A program made the translations under genes and the position numbers. From Arenibacter sp. F20364 (GTDB lineage Bacteria > Bacteroidota > Bacteroidia > Flavobacteriales > Flavobacteriaceae), in assembly GCF_023015905.1 (NCBI RefSeq), contig NZ_JALKBD010000013.1:1-64000 (forward strand): a stretch of DNA of 64,000 nt, read 5' to 3'. Below the pieces are notes generated by a model. That model was not told the DNA's origin, ran no database searches, and saw nothing but the letters and a program-made list of their open reading frames with translations. Shown here piece after piece: positions 8,702 to 16,269 of this stretch. Each line of letters opens with the position of its first letter. Position 1 is the first letter of the stretch.

Positions 8702-9742
8702 TTGGCAACCAAGAAAAACACTGACGGAAATGGTAATTCTAAAATAAAATCTTTTAGAAAAAAAAATCCGTCCGTAGCGGAATTGGTCCAAGGTATTTTA
8801 AAGGGGGATATAGCAAACTTGGCCAGGGCCATTACCTTGGTGGAAAGTACGAACATTGAACATTATCAAAAATCCAATGAAATAATAGACCATTGTCTGC
8901 CTCATAGTGGCAAAAGTATACGAATAGGCATAACCGGAGTTCCTGGGGTCGGCAAAAGTACCTTCATTGAAACCTTTGGATCCTTCCTCACTGCCCAAGA
9001 AAAAAAAGTAGCTGTACTAGCAGTAGATCCGTCCAGTACAATAAGTAAGGGAAGTATTTTGGGGGACAAGACCCGTATGCAAGAATTGGTCAAGGATAAG
9101 AATGCCTACATTAGGCCGTCCCCTACCGGTCATTCTTTGGGCGGTGTTGCCAGAAAAACGCGAGAAACTATTATCCTCTGTGAAGCCGCCGGCTTCGATA
9201 CCATTTTAGTGGAAACAGTTGGGGTAGGTCAAAGTGAAACGGCAGTTCATGGGATGGTAGATTTCTTTTTATTATTGAAATTGGCCGGGGCTGGAGATGA
9301 ATTACAGGGCATTAAAAGGGGTATAATGGAAATGGCAGATGCCATAGTTATCAACAAAGCGGACGGCAACAACATTGAACAGGCCAACTTGGCCAAAATT
9401 GAATTTACTAAAGCCCTACACCTATTTCCTCCAAAAGATAATGGTTGGACCCCTGAAGTTCTTAGCTGTTCCGCTATTCAGAAAACGGGAATATCGGAAA
9501 TATGGGACCTTATCAAAGCTTATATTAACAATACCCCGGGCAACGACCGCATTATCGCAAAAAGAAGAATACAAAACAAATATTGGCTACTTCAGACCAT
9601 TGAAGACCAACTTAAGCAACAATTTTATCAAAACCCATACATAAAAACCCATCTGGACATTAAAATTAAATTGGTTGTAGATGGTAAAATTTCCCCGTTT
9701 AGGGCCGCCGAAGAATTGTTGGCACTGGCCAAGACACAATGA
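8702..9742 (+). CDS. meaB: MeaB/ArgK-type GTPase, methylmalonyl-CoA mutase chaperone
   Basis: A G3E-family P-loop GTPase that protects and loads cobalamin-dependent methylmalonyl-CoA mutase. The Walker A is GVPGVGKST. The family hallmarks AVDPSS, GSILGDKTRM, RPSPTG and GGVARKTRE follow, then the VETVGVGQSE switch and the guanine-binding NKAD. The C-terminal dimerisation arm is present, so the protein is full length at 346 residues. The start is TTG at 8702, two bases after the previous stop; no in-frame ATG precedes the conserved region. The mutase subunits are not in this window, so the partner must be encoded elsewhere. Confidence 0.93.
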   Translation: MATKKNTDGNGNSKIKSFRKKNPSVAELVQGILKGDIANLARAITLVESTNIEHYQKSNEIIDHCLPHSGKSIRIGITGVPGVGKSTFIETFGSFLTAQEKKVAVLAVDPSSTISKGSILGDKTRMQELVKDKNAYIRPSPTGHSLGGVARKTRETIILCEAAGFDTILVETVGVGQSETAVHGMVDFFLLLKLAGAGDELQGIKRGIMEMADAIVINKADGNNIEQANLAKIEFTKALHLFPPKDNGWTPEVLSCSAIQKTGISEIWDLIKAYINNTPGNDRIIAKRRIQNKYWLLQTIEDQLKQQFYQNPYIKTHLDIKIKLVVDGKISPFRAAEELLALAKTQ

Positions 9743-9884
9743 TCCATCCTTTTGCAGGATGGTTCCATTGGGATTATACAAAATGAAAATTCTGTACACG
9801 GAGATAATTTATCATGATCTGATTCTAACTATACCTCCAAAATAAGATGAAGGGTACAATGACCAATAGGTTAACAAAGATGAT

Positions 9885-9892
9885 TATCTTTG
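9885..9892 (+). promoter_or_regulatory. -7 box before the glycosylation operon
   Basis: TATCTTTG fits the Bacteroidota -7 consensus TAnnTTTG. It would place transcription start about 30 bases before the GT2 start codon. No convincing -33 TTTG at the right spacing. Confidence 0.4.
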
Positions 9893-9931
9893 GCCCTAAA
9901 TTTAATTTGAAAGCGCTTATCCCGGTACATA

Positions 9932-10645
9932 ATGAAATACGAATTCACCATAATTATTCCTGTCTACAATGAAGAAGATAATTTGGAACGTGTTGAAAAG
10001 GAACTTAAGGACTACTTGTCCATTTGTACGAAAAAGGCGAAAGTATTATTCGTAAACGACGGTTCAAAAGATAAGAGCCAGCAATTGATCGAAAGCATTT
10101 GTCAAAGAAACGAGGCCTTTGGCTTTTTGAAATTTGCACAAAACAGAGGCTTGAGCGCAGCGCTTAAAGCTGGCTTTGACTATGTGGATACTCCTTTGTT
10201 GGGTTATATAGATTCTGACCTTCAAACCTCCCCAGAGGATTTTAACCTGCTCTTGGAACATATAGATCAATACGATCTTGTAACCGGGTTTAGGGCGGAC
10301 AGAAAAGATTCTTTCGTAAAAAATGCTTCCTCTACAATAGCCAATGGCATACGCCGCGCTTTTACGCATGACGGAATGGACGATACAGGCTGTCCGTTGA
10401 AGGTAATAAAAACCGATTTCGCCAAAAGAATTCCAATGTTCAAGGGCCTACATCGATTTTTACCCGCCATGATCCTACTGCAAAATGGAACCATTGTCCA
10501 AATTCCCATCCGCCATTTTCCGCGGCTGGCAGGAACTGCTAAGTTTGGCCTTTGGAACAGGTTATTGGGACCTCTAATGGATTGTTTTGCCTATTTATGG
10601 ATGAAGAAAAAATATATTAACTACCAAGTGGATAAAAGAGGGTAA
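9932..10645 (+). CDS. Family 2 glycosyltransferase, GtrB/dolichol-phosphate mannosyltransferase-like
   Basis: 237 residues with the GT-A features of polyprenyl-phosphate glycosyltransferases: FTIIIPVYNEEDNL at the N-terminus, FVNDGSKDKS, RGLSAALKAGFD, and the DxD-type metal site YIDSDLQTSPED. A late segment, PIRHFPRLAGTAKFGLWNR, matches the acceptor-side region of DPM1/GtrB enzymes. Unlike GtrB it has no C-terminal membrane helices. It should make an undecaprenyl-phosphate-linked sugar on the cytoplasmic face. Its stop codon abuts the ATG of the LAB_N gene, and the chain continues to a GT39 enzyme that can use such a lipid-linked sugar. Confidence 0.9.
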   Translation: MKYEFTIIIPVYNEEDNLERVEKELKDYLSICTKKAKVLFVNDGSKDKSQQLIESICQRNEAFGFLKFAQNRGLSAALKAGFDYVDTPLLGYIDSDLQTSPEDFNLLLEHIDQYDLVTGFRADRKDSFVKNASSTIANGIRRAFTHDGMDDTGCPLKVIKTDFAKRIPMFKGLHRFLPAMILLQNGTIVQIPIRHFPRLAGTAKFGLWNRLLGPLMDCFAYLWMKKKYINYQVDKRG

Positions 10646-11284
10646 ATGGCAGATTGGATGGTTTATGCTATTGGCTTTATTGCCCAAATTCTATTTTCCA
10701 GTAGAATGTTGGTGCAATGGGTAATTTCGGAAAAAAACAAAAAAGTACTTACCCCTAGACTTTTCTGGCAATTAAGTTTACTGGCTTCCTTTCTATTGTT
10801 CGTATACGGATGGCTACGTGATGATTTTGCCATTATGTTGGGACAGGCTATTACCTATTTTATTTATATCCGCAATATTCAATTACAAGGTGAATGGACC
10901 AAATTACCCAAGGCCTTCAGGGCATTTCTATGGATATTCCCAGTAATCATCATTATTTATGGATACAATAACAATACCTACGACCTCAAGCAATTTTTTA
11001 GTGAGGACAACATTCCTATCTGGTTACTGTTGTTGGGGAGCATAGCCCAAGTTATTTTCACCTTTCGATTTGTCTATCAATGGATATATTCCGAGAAAAA
11101 GAAGACCTCCAGTCTTCCCTTCGGTTTTTGGTTACTAAGTTTAATCGGGGCCTCCTTAATTCTTACCTATGCTATTTTTAGACGGGACCCCGTCCTTTTC
11201 GCTGGTCATAGTTTAGGTCTCATCGTTTATTTGAGAAATTTATTTATCCTTAAAAATGAAGTTCATGACGTGGTTGAAAAATAA
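10646..11284 (+). CDS. Membrane protein with tandem LAB_N domains
   Basis: Two copies of the LAB_N unit (PF07578, the N-terminal domain of some lipid-A-disaccharide synthases) at about 3-75 and 122-195. Each copy has the pattern Ile-Ala-Gln-x-(Leu/Val)-Phe...Arg...(Val/Tyr)-Gln-Trp...SEK, then a hydrophobic turn with FW and an ILxG-type end. About six membrane helices are predicted. The duplication resembles small multidrug-resistance-like dimers used to flip lipid-linked sugars. Between a GT2 and a GT39 gene, a flippase role for the polyprenyl-phosphate sugar is plausible. The domain call is from sequence; the flippase role is inference. Confidence 0.85.
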   Translation: MADWMVYAIGFIAQILFSSRMLVQWVISEKNKKVLTPRLFWQLSLLASFLLFVYGWLRDDFAIMLGQAITYFIYIRNIQLQGEWTKLPKAFRAFLWIFPVIIIIYGYNNNTYDLKQFFSEDNIPIWLLLLGSIAQVIFTFRFVYQWIYSEKKKTSSLPFGFWLLSLIGASLILTYAIFRRDPVLFAGHSLGLIVYLRNLFILKNEVHDVVEK

Positions 11285-12908
11285 TCCTATCGCCTTGATC
11301 TTGCTGGCGGGAATCTCCATTTTTCTATTTCATTTAAACGTTATTCCCGTTACCATCATGGAAGCTAGAAATTTCATAACCGCGAGGGAAATGATTTCGG
11401 ACGGAAATTGGTTGCTAACTACTATGAACGACCTTCCTAGATATGAGAAACCCCCCTTACCAAGTTGGATCACCGCTATTTTTGGATTTATTTTTGGTGT
11501 GGAAAATGTGGCCACACTTCGATTACCAACAATGTTGATGGCCATTGTTTTAGGGTATGTGGGATATGCCTTCTCCTTAAAAATATTGGGCAATAAATTA
11601 CATGCACTAATAAATGCCCTTATTCTATTAAGTTCGTTCTATATCATCGCAATTACTGTTGAAGCACCATGGGATATATACACCCACGGATTTATGTTAA
11701 CGGCCATTTATTTTTTATATAGTTTTTTTAGCCTACCAGACCACAAATGGAAGAACAGTATACTAGCCGGAGTCTTTATAGGCCTATCCTTTATGAGTAA
11801 AGGACCAGTGTCCCTATATGGCCTTCTATTGCCTTTTCTTTTGGCCTATGGTTTTGTATATACCTATAAGGACTTTGGTGTAAACAGGAAATATATCTCC
11901 TTGCTAGTTATGATACTCTTGGCTCTGGTTGTTGGTGTATGGTGGTTCCTATACGTTCGCCTTGCCGATCCCAATGCTTTTATGGCCATCACTAAAAAAG
12001 AAACAGCCAATTGGTCCAGCTACAATGTGCGACCCTTTTATTATTATTGGAGCTTTTTTGTACAAAGCGGAATATGGACCATTCCAGCTTTAATAGGCCT
12101 TTTATATCCCTATCTTAAAAATAAGGTAAGTGACAAAAAAGCATACCTATTTACCTTTTTATGGACTATTTTTTCGGTAATTTTGCTTTCCATCATCCCG
12201 GAAAAAAAAGCCAGATATCTTGTTCCCGTATTAATTCCACTCGCTTTCAACACAGGGTTTTATGCGGAGTACATCATTGGAAATTTTAAGAGCCAGCTAT
12301 CCCAAAAGGAAAAAATACCCGTGTATTTACATTTTGGATTGATCGGACTAGTAGGAATTTCGTTTCCTTTGGTCGCTTACTTGCTATTAAAGGATGGCCT
12401 GCAACCTTTCTGGGCTTATTATGCCTTATCGTCCTTAGCACTCCTTGCCATAGGTGTTTTAATTATTATTCAGCTAAAAAAGAATAAACTTTTTAACTGT
12501 TTTTTATTGACCGTTTTATTAATAGGTGCTATTAAAACCCTGGCAATGCCTTTGGCCGGAGCCATGGACAAAAATTCCAAGTATAAAAGTATTTCTCTAT
12601 TAAAGGAGACTATGCAAAAAGAGGGAATAAAAACCTATTGCTTTGGGGAAATTGCCCCTGAAATGATCTGGGACTATGGCTCATCGATTCCCGTGCTTAA
12701 AGGGGAGGATGAAATATTGATTCCGGATGGGGAAAAATATGCCGTTTTGGTAGTTCCGCAAGATGAATCTGAATTTAAACGTATATTTGACCCCGAATAT
12801 AACTATACCTTAAAGACCGTATACGACCTCAACTATAACGCGGATCCAGGAACCAGAGGATATAAGAACCGTTTGACAAGTAATTTATATATAGTACAAA
12901 AACGATGA
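11256..12908 (+). CDS. GT39 family membrane glycosyltransferase, ArnT/PMT-like
   Basis: 550 residues with about a dozen membrane helices. The first periplasmic loop has the family motif NVIPVTIMEARNFITAREMI, in which acidic and Arg residues stand where catalytic residues lie in ArnT/PMT enzymes, followed by YEKPPLPSW. These enzymes transfer a sugar from a polyprenyl-phosphate donor to lipid A or protein on the periplasmic side. The frame overlaps the LAB_N gene by 29 bases; an ATG at 11265 is an equally good start. The C-terminal soluble tail (about 440-550) is probably the periplasmic domain. The acceptor is unknown. Confidence 0.88.
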   Translation: MKFMTWLKNNPIALILLAGISIFLFHLNVIPVTIMEARNFITAREMISDGNWLLTTMNDLPRYEKPPLPSWITAIFGFIFGVENVATLRLPTMLMAIVLGYVGYAFSLKILGNKLHALINALILLSSFYIIAITVEAPWDIYTHGFMLTAIYFLYSFFSLPDHKWKNSILAGVFIGLSFMSKGPVSLYGLLLPFLLAYGFVYTYKDFGVNRKYISLLVMILLALVVGVWWFLYVRLADPNAFMAITKKETANWSSYNVRPFYYYWSFFVQSGIWTIPALIGLLYPYLKNKVSDKKAYLFTFLWTIFSVILLSIIPEKKARYLVPVLIPLAFNTGFYAEYIIGNFKSQLSQKEKIPVYLHFGLIGLVGISFPLVAYLLLKDGLQPFWAYYALSSLALLAIGVLIIIQLKKNKLFNCFLLTVLLIGAIKTLAMPLAGAMDKNSKYKSISLLKETMQKEGIKTYCFGEIAPEMIWDYGSSIPVLKGEDEILIPDGEKYAVLVVPQDESEFKRIFDPEYNYTLKTVYDLNYNADPGTRGYKNRLTSNLYIVQKR

Positions 12909-13576
12909 TGAGCATCTTAACTAAAATTGAAAAAATAGGGTACAGTATTTTATTGGCAATTGTCTTGTTTGGTCTTTATTTGGGCCTAAGCGACGATATA
13001 TATTTTGATGTTAACTATGCCCAAGAGGATGGTCCCGTAGAATGGGGAACAGCCATTATGCTACTCGGAATATGCATCCTTTCGCTCTACCATTTATTAA
13101 GGTTGTGGGGCACAAAAAAAATATTATGGAAACTGGGGACTTCCATTTTCGTAGTCTTGTTCCTTTTTGCTGCTGGGGAAGAAATTTCATGGGGTCAACG
13201 AATTTTCGGGGTGGAATCAAGCGAATTTTTTATCGAGAACAATGCCCAAGGGGAAACCAATTTACACAATCTGATGGTGGGCGAAACGAAAATAAACAAA
13301 ATCATCTTCAGCCAGTTATTGTTTCTGGTGATGTTTCTTTATCTATTAGTTACCCCTATACTCTATAGAAAATTTGGTTGGTTTAAGGATTTGGCCAACA
13401 ATTTTGCCGTACCCATTGTAAAATGGCATCATACCATCGCCTTTTTAGTGGTTACCATATTTGTTGCACTTAATCCTGCTAGCCGTACATGGGAAGTGTA
13501 CGAACTGGCATTTGGAGCTATCTTTTTCTTGATTTTTATGGGCCCACTGAACAAAGAAATTTTTGAACGGGAATAA
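12905..13576 (+). CDS. Uncharacterised multi-pass membrane protein
   Basis: 223 residues with about six hydrophobic segments. The most striking motif is FAAGEEISWGQRIFG at about 85-100: two acidic residues next to a conserved Trp-Gly-Gln-Arg at a membrane edge. Further on are NLHNLMVGETKIN and a C-terminal WEVYELAFGA. The gene overlaps the GT39 gene by 4 bases (ATGA), so they are co-translated. Similar EEISWGQR membrane proteins occur in many bacteria without assigned function. Position suggests a role in the same lipid-linked glycan step, but that is inference. Confidence 0.75.
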   Translation: MMSILTKIEKIGYSILLAIVLFGLYLGLSDDIYFDVNYAQEDGPVEWGTAIMLLGICILSLYHLLRLWGTKKILWKLGTSIFVVLFLFAAGEEISWGQRIFGVESSEFFIENNAQGETNLHNLMVGETKINKIIFSQLLFLVMFLYLLVTPILYRKFGWFKDLANNFAVPIVKWHHTIAFLVVTIFVALNPASRTWEVYELAFGAIFFLIFMGPLNKEIFERE

Positions 13577-13621
13577 TCCAAATAAGACAGGGCATTAAGT
13601 TTCTAAGTAGCCAAAAATAGA

Positions 13622-14191
13622 TCAACGATCGTATTTGGCAACCGCCTTTAGAAAGAGCTGAAGAAATAATCCACCCAAAAATGTTCCAATAATCATTCCC
13701 GTTAGCACATCCAACGGAAAATGTACCCCTATATATATTCTGCTATAGGCGACAACTGAAGCCCAAACCATTAGAAAAGCTCCCAAATATTTATAATTTG
13801 TGCGTAATAAGGTGGTAAAGAAAATGGCTACAGCAAAAGAATTGGCGGCATGGGCAGAGAAATAGCCAAATTTTCCGCCACAGGAACTTTTCACCAAACG
13901 CATCAACCCATTTAACTCAGGATCATGACAGGGCCTCAATCGCTGCACGCCATATTTAAAAAAATTGGCCAATTGATCTGTAACCAAAATAAGTACCGCA
14001 ATAGCCACGAGCGTCAATAAAAGACGTTTTAGACCGAAGGCCTTATAGGTAAGAAAGGCCAAAAAGACATAAAGGGGAATTGAACTCCATTTATTGGTCA
14101 TAAAAAGCCAAAAACCGTCCCACCGGGCGGTACCCAAGTTATTGAGGAACAGAAACAGCTCCTTGTCGTATTGTATCAATTGTTCCAACAT
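13622..14191 (-). CDS. PAP2 family membrane phosphatase
   Basis: 189 residues, about five membrane helices. All three acid-phosphatase motifs are visible: KYGVQRLRP (79-87), SAHAANSFA (112-120, with His114 as acid) and SRIYIGVHFPLD (150-161, with the nucleophile His157). Such enzymes dephosphorylate undecaprenyl pyrophosphate, phosphatidylglycerol phosphate or lipid A. The substrate cannot be told from sequence. It ends convergently with the glycosylation operon and is the last gene of a MATE / small protein / PAP2 unit. Confidence 0.9.
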   Translation of the reverse strand: MLEQLIQYDKELFLFLNNLGTARWDGFWLFMTNKWSSIPLYVFLAFLTYKAFGLKRLLLTLVAIAVLILVTDQLANFFKYGVQRLRPCHDPELNGLMRLVKSSCGGKFGYFSAHAANSFAVAIFFTTLLRTNYKYLGAFLMVWASVVAYSRIYIGVHFPLDVLTGMIIGTFLGGLFLQLFLKAVAKYDR

Positions 14192-14194
14192 ACC

Positions 14195-14422
14195 CTACTC
14201 GTCGTAGCGAGAAATTTCCCGGTCATAAAAGGCTGTAGCTTGTTCAATTAAACCCTCGGCTTCGGCTTCCAGATCCTTTTCGTCCTCTTGGGTAAAATCT
14301 TCCAACCATTCTACCTCGTCGTCCTCCAGATTTATAATAAACCTAGGGTATTCGGTATGTACCACGAAAATCGCCGTTGGATAATCCGTATTGTCGCCTA
14401 ATAAAAATTTCGGGAATTCCAT
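14195..14422 (-). CDS. Small acidic conserved protein
   Basis: 75 residues from the ATG at 14422 (MEFPKFLLGDNTDYP). The frame extends to a TTG at 14458, but that adds residues of doubtful value. The protein is strongly acidic (EDDEVEWLEDFTQEDEKDLE) and probably soluble. I recall similar short proteins opening FPKFLLGDN in other flavobacteria, but no function. It ends 3 bases before the PAP2 start codon, which suggests co-translation. Confidence 0.7.
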   Translation of the reverse strand: MEFPKFLLGDNTDYPTAIFVVHTEYPRFIINLEDDEVEWLEDFTQEDEKDLEAEAEGLIEQATAFYDREISRYDE

Positions 14423-14496
14423 AAAATAACCTTTTATATAATTAGTCGGTACCTCCAAATTCCTTCCGTTAGGGTAGATAACGACTTGCCTTTATA

Positions 14497-15885
14497 TTAA
14501 TCTATCTCCTGCAATAACTTTTGGGCAATTAGTTTCTTGGTCAAATAATTAAATCGAATATACAACATTAAAGCGGATGCCGTAAGTCCGGCCAATAAGC
14601 CGATCCATATACCGGTACTCTCCAAAGGAGTATATAATCCCAGATAAAAACTAATGGGAAAGCCTATTACCCAATAAGCTATAAAAGTAATAATAGTCGG
14701 AATCTTTACATCCTGAAGCCCCCTTAAAGCACCTAGGACAACCACCTGCAAGCCATCGGAAATTTGAAATACGGCAGCAACCAATATTAGTTCCGCTGCA
14801 ATCTTGATTACTTCTGTATTGTCCCCAAAATTGGTGGCATCACCAAGGTCCAAATAAATCGTTGGAAGAAAATCGTTTAGAACAACAAAACAAACTGCAA
14901 ATATGACTTCCAATATTAGAGTGAGCAGAAAAATAGATTGCGCAATACGCCTTAATTCCTTAAAATCTGTCAATCCCTTTTGATTTCCAACCCGTATCAT
15001 TGCTGCAACACCTAGGCCCATTCCCACCATAAATGTCATACTACTGAGATTTAAGGCAATCTGGTTGGCCGCTTGGGAATTCTTGCCCAGAACACCACTC
15101 ACCCAAACGGCTGCAGTGAAAATGGCCACTTCAAAGAACATTTGTAAAGCCGAAGGAAATCCGAGGTCAATGATTTTCTTCATGACCTTTTTCTCTATCT
15201 TTCTAAAGTTGAATCCAGTTACATAATCGTGAAATTTCTTTTTGTTTTTGAGCAGTACCCAAAGAAAGATCACCATAATAATACGGGAAACCAAGGTCCC
15301 TACCGCAGCTCCTACGATACCCATTTTAGGAAACCCCCAGGAACCAAAAATAAGGAGGTAATTCAACAGAATGTTCACAAAATTGGCAATGACAGTCGCA
15401 TACATGGGGTACTTAGTCTGGGACAGGCCCTCTGAAAATTGTTTAAACGCTTGGAAAACAATTAGGGGAACCAAAGAAAATGCCACCAAATCCAAATAAG
15501 GCATGGCCAATTCTACCACCTCTGGAGGTTGCTTCATAAGATACATGAGCGGCTTGGCCAACAATATTATACCAAACAGTGAAAATCCCAATACTGTGCA
15601 CAACAACAGGCCATGCTTTAAAGCGCTTTTTCCATCACCAACATTTCCTGCCCCATCGGCCTCTGCAACCAAAGGTGTAATGGCAGTTGAAAATCCTATC
15701 CCCAAGGACATGGCTATAAATACAAAACTGTTCCCCAAGGAGACCGCTGCCAATTCTGCCGTACCCAATTGACCCACCATAATATTGTCGGCAAACTGTA
15801 CAAAGGAATGCCCCAGCATTCCTAGGATTACGGGAAAAGAAAGGGACAGGTTATATCTGAACTCCTTTGTGTATTTCTGTAACAA
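14497..15885 (-). CDS. MATE family efflux transporter
   Basis: 462 residues with 12 predicted helices in two similar halves. Family motifs include FADNIMVGQLGTAELAAVSLGNS in helix 1-2 and GLQVVVLGALRGLQD in the second half. MATE/NorM proteins export drugs or lipid-linked metabolites using Na+ or H+. The start is TTG at 15885, directly before the conserved N-terminus. A matching -7 box lies 20 bases upstream, which supports it. Confidence 0.92.
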   Translation of the reverse strand: MLQKYTKEFRYNLSLSFPVILGMLGHSFVQFADNIMVGQLGTAELAAVSLGNSFVFIAMSLGIGFSTAITPLVAEADGAGNVGDGKSALKHGLLLCTVLGFSLFGIILLAKPLMYLMKQPPEVVELAMPYLDLVAFSLVPLIVFQAFKQFSEGLSQTKYPMYATVIANFVNILLNYLLIFGSWGFPKMGIVGAAVGTLVSRIIMVIFLWVLLKNKKKFHDYVTGFNFRKIEKKVMKKIIDLGFPSALQMFFEVAIFTAAVWVSGVLGKNSQAANQIALNLSSMTFMVGMGLGVAAMIRVGNQKGLTDFKELRRIAQSIFLLTLILEVIFAVCFVVLNDFLPTIYLDLGDATNFGDNTEVIKIAAELILVAAVFQISDGLQVVVLGALRGLQDVKIPTIITFIAYWVIGFPISFYLGLYTPLESTGIWIGLLAGLTASALMLYIRFNYLTKKLIAQKLLQEID

Positions 15886-16269
15886 AACGTTTTAATTAGA
15901 GGGTCAAATATAAGGGTTAGCTTTGGTTTTTAAACAATGGATTTTTTATTAATTAATGCAGTCGCTTTTACGCTAAAAAAGTACCTATACCATACAATTC
16001 GTTCTCGGCAAAAAATTGTAATAGGATATTGCCAATATCAAGAAACAAGCATTTTGTAATGAAGTTCGTTATTTCGTTTTTAACGCATTTCCAGTGTGCA
16101 CGAAAAGTATTTTAAATTGCAAAAATAATATATTACCTTTAAAAGATTATAAAAATTAGGAGCCAAGAGGGCATATTGCTAGGTATTTATTGCAATTTAT
16201 TATAGAGATTTACAACCTATCCTATCGCATTTGTTTAGCGACCTTGATCAACTTTAGAAAATTCAATAA
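15886..16269. other. Intergenic region between divergent MATE and sensor kinase genes
   Basis: About 384 AT-rich bases. The left edge holds the MATE -7 box. I see no gene, tRNA or strong hairpin. A TTTG near 16230 is followed by no good -7 box, so the kinase promoter is not identified. Confidence 0.5.
15905..15912 (-). promoter_or_regulatory. -7 box of the MATE operon
   Basis: Read on the minus strand this is TATATTTG, an exact TAnnTTTG match. The predicted transcription start leaves a leader of about 13 bases before the TTG start codon. Confidence 0.5.

Noticed and set aside
9744-9762. Hairpin CCATCCT / AGGATGG after meaB as a terminator
   Set aside because: The stem is 7 bp and no T-run follows; termination here cannot be supported.
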